Below, piece after piece: positions 52,826-64,000 of a stretch of 64,000 nucleotides of DNA (positions are counted from its first letter, which is position 1; every line of letters starts with the position of its first letter). The DNA is from Auanema rhodensis (lineage: Eukaryota; Nematoda; Chromadorea; Rhabditida; Rhabditidae). Made by a program: the position numbers and the translations under genes. The stretch lies in contig OZ059898.1 in NCBI GenBank assembly GCA_964057225.1, positions 3,410,001-3,474,000 of the forward strand. Reading direction: 5' to 3'. The notes beneath the pieces are model-generated. The model was not told where the DNA came from and did not search any database. It saw only the letters and a program-made list of their open reading frames with translations.

Positions 52826-55082
52826 TGAGATATCAACTGATATAAATTCACACTTATATCCTCGATTTTCACCCTGAAGAAATAATTTTTTCGTTGAATA
52901 ACATTGTCCATCGTCTTTGCCTTGAAAAAAGGAATCTAAAAACATCTACTTTTTGCTAAATTATTTTGAAATTTTTCGAAAAAAGTTTTGTCAAAATGTT
53001 TTTGGAAGCAATGTTGAGTGTACATGGAAACTCAACATACACTAATGCATCATTTTTCAAACGATCATAACTAATTTTTGTATCAAGCGTTTCTCAATGT
53101 AGTATAGTGCATTCGATGCGGATTTTTAAGCTGCGTCGATCTGTGTTATCAGATTTGCGCTAGCTTAAAAATGCACCGAGATATCAACTGATATAAGTTC
53201 ACACTTATATCCTCGATTTTCATCCTGAAGAATTAATTTTCTCGTTGAATAACATTGTCCATCGTCTTTGCCTTGAAAAAAGGAATCTAAAAACATCTAC
53301 TTTTTGCTAAATTATTTTGAAATTTTCCGAAAAAATTTTTGTCAAAATGTTTTTGGAAGCAATGTTGAGTGTACATGGAAACTCAACATACACTAATGCA
53401 TCATTTTTCAAACGATCATAACTAATTTTTGTATTAAGCGTTTTTCAATGTAGTGTAGTGCATTCGATGCGGATTTTTAAGCTGCGTCGATCTGTGTTAT
53501 CAGATTTGCTCTAGCTTAAAAATGCACCGAGATATCAACTGATATAAGTTCACACTTATATCCTCGATTTTCATCCTGAAGAATTAATTTTTTCGTTGAA
53601 TAACATTGTCCATCGTCTTTGCCTTGAAAAATCGAATCTAAAAACATCTACTTTTCGCTAAATTATTTTGAAATTTTTCGAAAAAATTTTTGTCAAAATG
53701 TTTTTGGAAGCAATGTTGAGTGTACATGGAAACTCAACATACACTAATGCATCATTTTTCAAACGATCATAACTAATTTTTGTATCAAGCGTTTTTCAAT
53801 GTAGTATAGTGCATTCGATGCGGATTTTTAAGCTGCGTCGATCTGTGTTATCAGATTTGCGCTAGCTTAAAAATGCACTGAGATATCAACTGATATAAAT
53901 TCACACTTATATCCTCGATTTTCACCCTGAAGAAATAATTTTTTCGTTGAATAACATTGTCCATCGTCTTTGCCTTGAAAAAAGGAATCTAAAAACATCT
54001 ACTTTTTGCTAAATTATTTTGAAATTTTTCGAAAAAAGTTTTGTCAAAATGTTTTTGGAAGCAATGTTGAGTGTACATGGAAACTCAACATACACTAATG
54101 CATCATTTTTCAAACGATCATAACTAATTTTTGTATCAAGCGTTTCTCAATGTAGTATAGTGCATTCGATGCGGATTTTTAAGCTGCGTCGATCTGTGTT
54201 ATCAGATTTGCGCTAGCTTAAAAATGCACCGAGATATCAACTGATATAAGTTCACACTTATATCCTCGATTTTCATCCTGAAGAATTAATTTTCTCGTTG
54301 AATAACATTGTCCATCGTCTTTGCCTTGAAAAAAGGAATCTAAAAACATCTACTTTTTGCTAAATTATTTTGAAATTTTCCGAAAAAATTTTTGTCAAAA
54401 TGTTTTTGGAAGCAATGTTGAGTGTACATGGAAACTCAACATACACTAATGCATCATTTTTCAAACGATCATAACTAATTTTTGTATTAAGCGTTTTTCA
54501 ATGTAGTGTAGTGCATTCGATGCGGATTTTTAAGCTGCGTCGATCTGTGTTATCAGATTTGCTCTAGCTTAAAAATGCACCGAGATATCAACTGATATAA
54601 GTTCACACTTATATCCTCGATTTTCATCCTGAAGAATTAATTTTTTCGTTGAATAACATTGTCCATCGTCTTTGCCTTGAAAAATCGAATCTAAAAACAT
54701 CTACTTTTCGCTAAATTATTTTGAAATTTTTCGAAAAAATTTTTGTCAAAATGTTTTTGGAAGCAATGTTGAGTGTACATGGAAACTCAACATACACTAA
54801 TGCATCATTTTTCAAACGATCATAACTAATTTTTGTATCAAGCGTTTTTCAATGTAGTATAGTGCATTCGATGCGGATTTTTAAGCTGCGTCGATCTGTG
54901 TTATCAGATTTGCGCTAGCTTAAAAATGCACTGAGATATCAACTGATATAAATTCACACTTATATCCTCGATTTTCACCCTGAAGAAATAATTTTTTCGT
55001 TGAATAACATTGTCCATCGTCTTTGCCTTGAAAAAAGGAATCTAAAAACATCTACTTTTTGCTAAATTATTTTGAAATTTTT
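51924..55082. repeat. Three-monomer higher-order repeat, 3 tandem copies of 1053 bp
   Basis: Units 51924-52976, 52977-54029 and 54030-55082 appear identical. Each holds a TATCAAGCGTTTCTC copy (TTCATCC, TTTTCTCG, TTTTCCG), a gamma copy (TAGTGTAG, GCTCTAG, TTTTCGCT) and a TATCAAGCGTTTTTC copy with CACTGAG, TAAATTC and GAAATAA. The first two units are each followed by CGAAAAAAGTTTTG and the third by CGAAAAAATTTTTG. This is the cleanest tandem higher-order repeat in the window and probably the youngest amplification. Confidence 0.88.
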
Positions 55083-57737
55083 CGAAAAAATTTTTGTCAA
55101 AATTTTTTGGAAGCAATGTTGAGTGTACATGGAAACTCAACATACACTAATGCATCATTTTTCAAACGATCATAACTAATTTTTGTATCAAGCGTTTTTC
55201 AATGTAGTATAGTGCATTCGATGCGGATTTTTAAGCTGCGTCGATCTGTGTTATCAGATTTGCGCTAGCTTAAAAATGCACCGAGATATCAACTGATATA
55301 AGTTCACACTTATATCCTCGATTTTCACCCTGAAGAATTAATTTTCTCGTTGAATAACATTGTCCATCGTCTTTGCCTTGAAAAAAGGAATCTAAAAACA
55401 TCTACTTTTTGCTAAATTATTTTGAAATTTTTCGAAAAAAGTTTTGTCAAAATGTTTTTGGAAGCAATGTTGAGTGTACATGGAAACTCAACATACACTA
55501 ATGCATCATTTTTCAAACGATCATAACTAATTTTTGTATTAAGCTTTTCTCAATGTAGTATAGTGCATTCGATGCGGATTTTTAAGCTGCGTCGATCTGT
55601 GTTATCAGATTTGCGCTAGCTTAAAAATGCACCGAGATATCAACTGATATAAGTTCACACTTATATCCTCGATTTTCACCCTGAAGAATTAATTTTTTCG
55701 TTGAATAACATTGTCTATCGTCTTTGCCTTGAGAAATGGAATCTAAAAACATCTACTTTTTGCTAAATTATTTTGAAATTTTTCGAAAAAATTTTTGTCA
55801 AAATGTTTTTGGAAGCAATGTTGAGTGTACATGGAAACTCAACATACACTAATGCATCATTTTTCAAACGATCATAACTAATTTTTGTATCAAGCGTTTT
55901 TCAATGTAGTATAGTGCATTCGATGCGGATTTTTAAGCTGCGTCGATCTGTGTTATCAGATTTGTGCTAGCTTAAAAATGCACCGAGATATCAACTGATA
56001 TATGTTCACACTTATATCCTCGATTTTCACCCTGAAGAAATAATTTTTTCGTTGAATAACATTGTCCATCGTCTTTGCCTTGAAAAAAGGAATCTAAAAA
56101 CATCTACTTTTTGCTAAATTATTTTGAAATTTTTCGAAAAAATTTTTGTCAAAATGTTTTTGGAAGCAATGTTGAGTGTACATGGAAACTCAACATACAC
56201 TAATGCATCATTTTTCAAACGATCATAACTAATTTTTGTATCAAGCGTTTCTTAATGTAGTATAGTGCATTCGATCCGGATTTTTAAGCTGCGTCGATCT
56301 GTGTTATCAGATTTGCGCTAGCTTAAAAATGCACCGAGATATCAACTGATATAAGTTCACACTTATATCCTCGATTTTCACCCTGAAGAATTAATTTTTT
56401 CGTTGAATAACATTGTCTATCGTCTTTGCCTTGAGAAATGGAATCTAAAAACATCTACTTTTTGCTAAATTATTTTGAAATTTTTCGAAAAAATTTTTGT
56501 CAAAATGTTTTTGGAAGCAATGTTGAGTGTACATGGAAACTCAACATACACTAATGCATCATTTTTCAAACGATCATAACTAATTTTTGTATCAAGCGTT
56601 TCTCAATGTAATATAGTGCATTCGATGCGGATTTTTAAGCTGCGTCGATCTGTGTTATCAGATTTGCGCTAGCTTAAAAATGCACCGAGATATCAACTGA
56701 TATAAGTTCACACTTATATCCTCGATTTTCACCCTGAAGAAATAATTTTTTCGTTGAATAACATTGTCCATCGTCTTTGCCTTGAAAAAAGGAATCTAAA
56801 AACATCTACTTTTTGCTAAATTATTTTGAAATTTTTCGAAAAAATTTTTGTCAAAATTTTTTGGAAGCAATGTTGAGTGTACATGGAAACTCAACATACA
56901 CTAATGCATCATTTTTCAAACGATCATAACTAATTTTTGTATCAAGCGTTTTTCAATGTAGTATAGTGCATTCGATGCGGATTTTTAAGCTGCGTCGATC
57001 TGTGTTATCAGATTTGTGCTAGCTTAAAAATGCAATGAGATATCAACTGATATAAGTTCACACTTATATCCTCGATTTTCACCCTGAAGAAATAATTTTT
57101 TCGTTGAATAACATTGTCCATCGTCTTTGCCTTGAAAAAAGGAATCTAAAAACATCTACTTTTTGCTAAATTATTTTGAAATTTTTCGAAAAAAGTTTTG
57201 TCAAAATGTTTTTGGAAGCAATGTTGAGTGTACATGGAAACTCAACATACACTAATGCATCATTTTTCAAACGATCATAACTAATTTTTGTATCAAGCGT
57301 TTCTCAATGTAGTATAGTGCATTCGATGCGGATTTTTAAGCTGCGTCGATCTGTGTTATCAGATTTGCGCTAGCTTAAAAATGCACCGAGATATCAACTG
57401 ATATAAGTTCACACTTATATCCTCGATTTTCATCCTGAAGAATTAATTTTCTCGTTGAATAACATTGTCCATCGTCTTTGCCTTGAAAAAAGGAATCTAA
57501 AAACATCTACTTTTTGCTAAATTATTTTGAAATTTTCCGAAAAAATTTTTGTCAAAATGTTTTTGGAAGCAATGTTGAGTGTACATGGAAACTCAACATA
57601 CACTAATGCATCATTTTTCAAACGATCATAACTAATTTTTGTATTAAGCTTTTCTCAATGTAGTATAGTGCATTCGATGCGGATTTTTAAGCTGCGTCGA
57701 TCTGTGTTATCAGATTTGCGCTAGCTTAAAAATGCAC
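55083..57737. repeat. Satellite segment before duplication copy 2
   Basis: It contains GAGAAATGG copies at 55731 and 56433, CTTAATG/GATCCGG, TGTAATATAG, GTGCTAG and CGAAAAAAGTTTTG copies, in an order related to 42.7-45 kb but lacking the AAAAAAAGAATC copy. Private changes are TATATGTTC near 56001 and GCAATGAG near 57032. Only satellite is present. Confidence 0.7.
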
Positions 57738-60700
57738 TGAGATATCAACTGATATAAGTTCACACTTATATCCTCGATTTTCACCCTGAAGAATTAATTT
57801 TTTCGTTGAATAACATTGTCTATCGTCTTTGCCTTGAGAAATGGAATCTAAAAACATCTACTTTTTGCTAAATTATTTTGAAATTTTTCGAAAAAATTTT
57901 TGTCAAAATGTTTTTGGAAGCAATGTTGAGTGTACATGGAAACTCAACATACACTAATGCATCATTTTTCAAACGATCATAACTAATTTTTGTATCAAGC
58001 GTTTTTCAATGTAGTATAGTGCATTCGATGCGGATTTTTAAGCTGCGTCGATCTGTGTTATCAGATTTGTGCTAGCTTAAAAATGCACCGAGATATCAAC
58101 TGATATAAGTTCACACTTATATCCTCGATTTTCACCCTGAAGAAATAATTTTTTCGTTGAATAACATTGTCCATCGTCTTTGCCTTGAAAAAAAGAATCT
58201 AAAAACATCTACTTTTTGCTAAATTATTTTGAAATTTTTCGAAAAAATTTTTGTCAAAATTTTTTGGAAGCAATGTTGAGTGTACATGGAAACTCAACAT
58301 ACACTAATGCATCATTTTTCAAACGATCATAACTAATTTTTGTATCAAGCGTTTTTCAATGTAGTATAGTGCATTCGATGCGGATTTTTAAGCTGCGTCG
58401 ATCTGTGTTATCAGATTTGTGCTAGCTTAAAAATGCACCGAGATATCAACTGATATAAGTTCACACTTATATCCTCGATTTTCACCCTGAAGAAATAATT
58501 TTTTCGTTGAATAACATTGTCCATCGTCTTTGCCTTGAAAAAAGGAATCTAAAAACATCTACTTTTTGCTAAATTATTTTGAAATTTTTCGAAAAAATTT
58601 TTGTCAAAATGTTTTTGGAAGCAATGTTGAGTGTACATGGAAACTCAACATACACTAATGCATCATTTTTCAAACGATCATAACTAATTTTTGTATCAAG
58701 CGTTTCTTAATGTAGTATAGTGCATTCGATCCGGATTTTTAAGCTGCGTCGATCTGTGTTATCAGATTTGCGCTAGCTTAAAAATGCACCGAGATATCAA
58801 CTGATATAAGTTCACACTTATATCCTCGATTTTCACCCTGAAGAATTAATTTTTTCGTTGAATAACATTGTCTATCGTCTTTGCCTTGAGAAATGGAATC
58901 TAAAAACATCTACTTTTTGCTAAATTATTTTGAAATTTTTCGAAAAAATTTTTGTCAAAATGTTTTTGGAAGCAATGTTGAGTGTACATGGAAACTCAAC
59001 ATACACTAATGCATCATTTTTCAAACGATCATAACTAATTTTTGTATCAAGCGTTTCTCAATGTAATATAGTGCATTCGATGCGGATTTTTAAGCTGCGT
59101 CGATCTGTGTTATCAGATTTGCGCTAGCTTAAAAATGCACCGAGATATCAACTGATATAAGTTCACACTTATATCCTCGATTTTCACCCTGAAGAAATAA
59201 TTTTTTCGTTGAATAACATTGTCCATCGTCTTTGCCTTGAAAAAAGGAATCTAAAAACATCTACTTTTTGCTAAATTATTTTGAAATTTTTCGAAAAAAT
59301 TTTTGTCAAAATTTTTTGGAAGCAATGTTGAGTGTACATGGAAACTCAACATACACTAATGCATCATTTTTCAAACGATCATAACTAATTTTTGTATCAA
59401 GCGTTTTTCAATGTAGTATAGTGCATTCGATGCGGATTTTTAAGCTGCGTCGATCTGTGTTATCAGATTTGTGCTAGCTTAAAAATGCACCGAGATATCA
59501 ACTGATATAAGTTCACACTTATATCCTCGATTTTCACCCTGAAGAAATAATTTTTTCGTTGAATAACATTGTCCATCGTCTTTGCCTTGAAAAAAGGAAT
59601 CTAAAAACATCTACTTTTTGCTAAATTATTTTGAAATTTTTCGAAAAAAGTTTTGTCAAAATGTTTTTGGAAGCAATGTTGAGTGTACATGGAAACTCAA
59701 CATACACTAATGCATCATTTTTCAAACGATCATAACTAATTTTCGTATCAAGCGTTTCTCAATGTAGTATAGTGCATTCGATGCGGATTTTTAAGCTGCG
59801 TCGATCTGTGTTATCAGATTTGCGCTAGCTTAAAAATGCACCGAGATATCAACTGATATAAGTTCACACTTATATCCTCGATTTTCATCCTGAAGAATTA
59901 ATTTTCTCGTTGAATAACATTGTCCATCGTCTTTGCCTTGAAAAAAGGAATCTAAAAACATCTACTTTTTGCTAAATTATTTTGAAATTTTCCGAAAAAA
60001 TTTTTGTCAAAATGTTTTTGGAAGCAATGTTGAGTGTACATGGAAACTCAACATACACTAATGCATCATTTTTCAAACGATCATAACTAATTTTTGTATT
60101 AAGCGTTTTTCAATGTAGTGTAGTGCATTCGATGCGGATTTTTAAGCTGCGTCGATCTGTGTTATCAGATTTGCTCTAGCTTAAAAATGCACCGAGATAT
60201 CAACTGATATAAGTTCACACTTATATCCTCGATTTTCATCCTGAAGAATTAATTTTTTCGTTGAATAACATTGTCCATCGTCTTTGCCTTGAAAAATCGA
60301 ATCTAAAAACATCTACTTTTCGCTAAATTATTTTGAAATTTTTCGAAAAAATTTTTGTCAAAATGTTTTTGGAAGCAATGTTGAGTGTACATGGAAACTC
60401 AACATACACTAATGCATCATTTTTCAAACGATCATAACTAATTTTTGTATCAAGCGTTTTTCAATGTAGTATAGTGCATTCGATGCGGATTTTTAAGCTG
60501 CGTCGATCTGTGTTATCAGATTTGCGCTAGCTTAAAAATGCACCGAGATATCAACTGATATAAGTTCACACTTATATCCTCGATTTTCACCCTGAAGAAT
60601 TAATTTTCTCGTTGAATAACATTGTCCATCGTCTTTGCCTTGAAAAAAGGAATCTAAAAACATCTACTTTTTGCTAAATTATTTTGAAATTTTTCGAAAA

Positions 60701-61309
60701 AAGTTTTGTCAAAATGTTTTTGGAAGCAATGTTGAGTGTACATGGAAACTCAACATACACTAATGCATCATTTTTCAAACGATCATAACTAATTTTTGTA
60801 TTAAGCTTTTCTCAATGTAGTATAGTGCATTCGATGCGGATTTTTAAGCTGCGTCGATCTGTGTTATCAGATTTGCGCTAGCTTAAAAATGCACCGAGAT
60901 ATCAACTGATATAAGTTCACACTTATATCCTCGATTTTCATCCTGAAGAATTAATTTTCTCGTTGAATAACATTGTCCATCGTCTTTGCCTTGAAAAAAG
61001 GAATCTAAAAACATCTACTTTTTGCTAAATTATTTTGAAATTTTCCGAAAAAATTTTTGTCAAAATGTTTTTGGAAGCAATGTTGAGTGTACATGGAAAC
61101 TCAACATACACTAATGCATCATTTTTCAAACGATCATAACTAATTTTTGTATCAAGCGTTTTTCAATGTAGTATAGTGCATTCGATGCGGATTTTTAAGC
61201 TGCGTCGATCTGTGTTATCAGATTTGCGCTAGCTTAAAAATGCACCGAGATATCAACTGATATAAGTTCACACTTATATCCTCGATTTTCACCCTGAAGA
61301 ATTAATTTT
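57738..61309. repeat. Segmental duplication, copy 2 (3572 bp)
   Basis: Partner of 42653-46224 (offset 15085 bp, 43 monomers). It shares all the rare markers in the same order, with TTTCGTATC near 59744 as the one difference noticed. The near identity over ten monomers, while nearby copies differ, suggests a block duplication or conversion more recent than the divergence of the monomer classes. Confidence 0.85.
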
Positions 61310-64000
61310 CTCGTTGAATAACATTGTCCATCGTCTTTGCCTTGAAAGAAGGAATCTAAAAACATCTACTTTTTGCTAAATTATTTTGAAATTTTCCGAA
61401 AAAATTTTTGTCAAAATGTTTTTGGAAGCAATGTTGAGTGTACATGGAAACTCAACATACACTAATGCATCATTTTTCAAACGATCATAACTAATTTTTG
61501 TATTAAGCGTTTTTTAATGTAGTATAGTGCATTCGATGCGGATTTTTAAGCTGCGTCGATCTGTGTTATCAGATTTGCGCTAGCTTAAAAATGCACCGAG
61601 ATATCAACTGATATAAGTTCACACTTATATCCTCGATTTTCATCCTGAAGAATTAATTTTCTCGTTGAATAACATTGTCTATCGTCTTTGCCTTGAGAAA
61701 TGGAATCTAAAAACATCTACTTTTTGCTAAATTATTTTGAAATTTTTCGAAAAAATTTTTGTCAAAATGTTTTTGGAAGCAATGTTGAGTGTACATGGAA
61801 ACTCAACATACACTAATGCATCATTTTTCAAACGATCATAACTAATTTTTGTATCAAGCGTTTCTCAATGTAATATAGTGCATTCGATGCGGATTTTTAA
61901 GCTGCGTCGATCTGTGTTATCAGATTTGCGCTAGCTTAAAAATGCACCGAGATATCAACTGATATAAGTTCACACTTATATCCTCGATTTTCACCCTGAA
62001 GAAATAATTTTTTCGTTGAATAACATTGTCCATCGTCTTTGCCTTGAAAAAAGGAATCTAAAAACATCTACTTTTTGCTAAATTATTTTGAAATTTTTCG
62101 AAAAAATTTTTGTCAAAATGTTTTTGGAAGCAATGTTGAGTGTACATGGAAACTCAACATACACTAATGCATCATTTTTCAAACGATCATAACTAATTTT
62201 TGTATCAAGCGTTTCTTAATGTAGTATAGTGCATTCGATCCGGATTTTTAAGCTGCGTCGATCTGTGTTATCAGATTTGCGCTAGCTTAAAAATGCACCG
62301 AGATATCAACTGATATAAGTTCACACTTATATCCTCGATTTTCACCCTGAAGAATTAATTTTTTCGTTGAATAACATTGTCTATCGTCTTTGCCTTGAGA
62401 AATGGAATCTAAAAACATCTACTTTTTGCTAAATTATTTTGAAATTTTTCGAAAAAATTTTTGTCAAAATGTTTTTGGAAGCAATGTTGAGTGTACATGG
62501 AAACTCAACATACACTAATGCATCATTTTTCAAACGATCATAACTAATTTTTGTATCAAGCGTTTCTCAATGTAATATAGTGCATTCGATGCGGATTTTT
62601 AAGCTGCGTCGATCTGTGTTATCAGATTTGCGCTAGCTTAAAAATGCACCGAGATATCAACTGATATAAGTTCACACTTATATCCTCGATTTTCACCCTG
62701 AAGAAATAATTTTTTCGTTGAATAACATTGTCCATCGTCTTTGCCTTGAAAAAAGGAATCTAAAAACATCTACTTTTTGCTAAATTATTTTGAAATTTTT
62801 CGAAAAAATTTTTGTCAAAATTTTTTGGAAGCAATGTTGAGTGTACATGGAAACTCAACATACACTAATGCATCATTTTTCAAACGATCATAACTAATTT
62901 TTGTATCAAGCGTTTTTCAATGTAGTATAGTGCATTCGATGCGCATTTTTAAGCTGCGTCGATCTGTGTTATCAGATTTGCGCTAGCTTAAAAGTGCACC
63001 GAGATATCAACTGATATAAGTTCACACTTATATCCTCGATTTTCACCCTGAAGAAATAATTTTTTCGTTGAATAACATTGTCCATCGTCTTTGCCTTGAA
63101 AAAAGGAATCTAAAAACATCTACTTTTTGCTAAATTATTTTGAAATTTTTCGAAAAAATTTTTGTCAAAATGTTTTTGGAAGCAATGTTGAGTGTACATG
63201 GAAACTCAACATACACTAATGCATCATTTTTCAAACGATCATAACTAATTTTTGTATCAAGCGTTTCTTAATGTAGTATAGTGCATTCGATCCGGATTTT
63301 TAAGCTGCGTCGATCTGTGTTATCAGATTTGCGCTAGCTTAAAAATGCACCGAGATATCAACTGATATAAGTTCACACTTATATCCTCGATTTTCACCCT
63401 GAAGAAATAATTTTTTCGTTGAATAACATTGTCCATCGTCTTTGCCTTGAAAAAAGGAATCTAAAAACATCTACTTTTTGCTAAATTATTTTGAAATTTT
63501 TCGAAAAAATTTTTGTCAAAATTTTTTGGAAGCAATGTTGAGTGTACATGGAAACTCAACATACACTAATGCATCATTTTTCAAACGATCATAACTAATT
63601 TTTGTATCAAGCGTTTTTCAATGTAGTATAGTGCATTCGATGCGCATTTTTAAGCTGCGTCGATCTGTGTTATCAGATTTGCGCTAGCTTAAAAGTGCAC
63701 CGAGATATCAACTGATATAAGTTCACACTTATATCCTCGATTTTCACCCTGAAGAAATAATTTTTTCGTTGAATAACATTGTCCATCGTCTTTGCCTTGA
63801 AAAAAGGAATCTAAAAACATCTACTTTTTGCTAAATTATTTTGAAATTTTTCGAAAAAAGTTTTGTCAAAATGTTTTTGGAAGCAATGTTGAGTGTACAT
63901 GGAAACTCAACATACACTAATGCATCATTTTTCAAACGATCATAACTAATTTTTTTATCAAGCGTTTCTCAATGTAGTATAGTGCATTCGATGCAGATTT
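61310..64000. repeat. Right-edge satellite segment with two-monomer duplication
   Basis: Interval 62593-63157 matches 63294-63858 at an offset of 701 bp. Both copies have TGCGCATTTTT (62941, 63642) and AAAGTGCACC (62991, 63692), found nowhere else. GAGAAATGG copies occur at 61695 and 62397, a private GAAAGAAGG near 61345, and private TTTTTTATC and GATGCAGATT changes in the last 50 bp. The array continues past the window. Confidence 0.8.

Larger units (their letters stand above)
1..64000. repeat. Satellite DNA array, 351-bp monomer, 182 full copies
   Basis: The window is a head-to-tail array of one AT-rich monomer in a single orientation. The landmark GGAAGC recurs every 351 bp (30, 381, 732, 1083, 1434 and so on), or 350 bp after a copy lacking one G. 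The count closes exactly: 182 x 351, minus 34 G deletions in the TGTTTTT run, minus one A deletion near 8107, plus two one-base insertions near 2108 and 9478, gives 63849 bp, which is the distance from 30 to the last landmark at 63879. Copies differ mostly at about 20 recurring sites, so they are close to identical. Both window edges fall inside the repeat, so the array is larger. Arrays of this kind are typical of centromeric or pericentromeric heterochromatin; that location is inference. I do not recognise the family. Confidence 0.98.

Noticed and set aside
1-64000. CRISPR array, because of the regular repeats
   Set aside because: The 351-bp period has no unique spacers and no short repeat-spacer alternation, and no cas genes are present. 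All sequence between landmarks is repeated too.
1-64000. Ribosomal DNA spacer or tandem gene array
   Set aside because: No rRNA, tRNA, 5S or histone-like sequence occurs in the monomer, and there is no coding frame conserved between copies.
1-64000. Transposon-derived unit (LTR, MITE or Helitron)
   Set aside because: No terminal inverted repeats, target-site duplications or transposase remnants bound the unit; the internal dyads do not lie at the monomer ends in any consistent way. A very old origin from such an element cannot be excluded.
1-64000. Bacterial or phage origin with iterons
   Set aside because: A 64 kb array of 351-bp units with higher-order structure and no genes does not fit any bacterial or phage replicon that I know.
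1-64000. Named insect satellites such as the Drosophila 359-bp family or Tribolium 360-bp satellite
   Set aside because: The length and AT-richness are similar, but I see no convincing sequence match from memory, so I do not assign a family or species.

Overview
The whole 64 kb window is one uninterrupted tandem satellite array. The repeat unit is 351 bp, or 350 bp in copies with a one-base deletion, always in the same orientation. Counting from the GGAAGC landmark at position 30, the window holds 182 complete monomers up to 63878, with partial monomers at both ends. Neither edge leaves the array. I see no gene, RNA gene, transposon, CRISPR array, origin or unique spacer. The only reading frame over 60 codons (10482-10682) is a chance frame inside the repeat.

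The size, the unbroken 64 kb head-to-tail order, about 31% GC and the layered higher-order repeats point to eukaryotic centromeric or pericentromeric heterochromatin. CpG is not depleted: monomer 1 has 11 CpG against about 8.4 expected. That argues against a heavily methylated vertebrate or plant genome and is compatible with an insect or other invertebrate. I do not recognise the monomer and cannot name the organism.

Layout. The left end (1-3187) has mixed, slightly older-looking variants. At 3188-9504 blocks of four to seven monomers are re-used. At 9505-11608 a three-monomer unit stands twice in tandem, with a third copy at 2136-3187. From about 11.6 to 33.4 kb the array is built mainly from five monomer types (here alpha to epsilon). 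They recur in the fixed order delta-epsilon-alpha-beta-gamma as a 1754-bp cassette, four times. At 34.5-36.0 kb lies a young 702-bp duplication. From about 36 kb rightward new variants take over. The right half carries a near-identical 3.57-kb duplication (42653-46224 and 57738-61309), a perfect three-copy triplet (51924-55082) and, at the right edge, a two-monomer duplication.

The most interesting sequence-level signal is that the parts of the monomer that hardly vary across 182 copies coincide with inverted repeats: a 28-bp dyad, and a nested 51-bp dyad. A third, 31-bp pair of overlapping dyads varies more. The conserved dyads are candidates for protein binding or for non-B DNA, as proposed for other centromeric satellites. 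I found no evidence of a new gene-encoded system. All variant lists and counts were made by eye.
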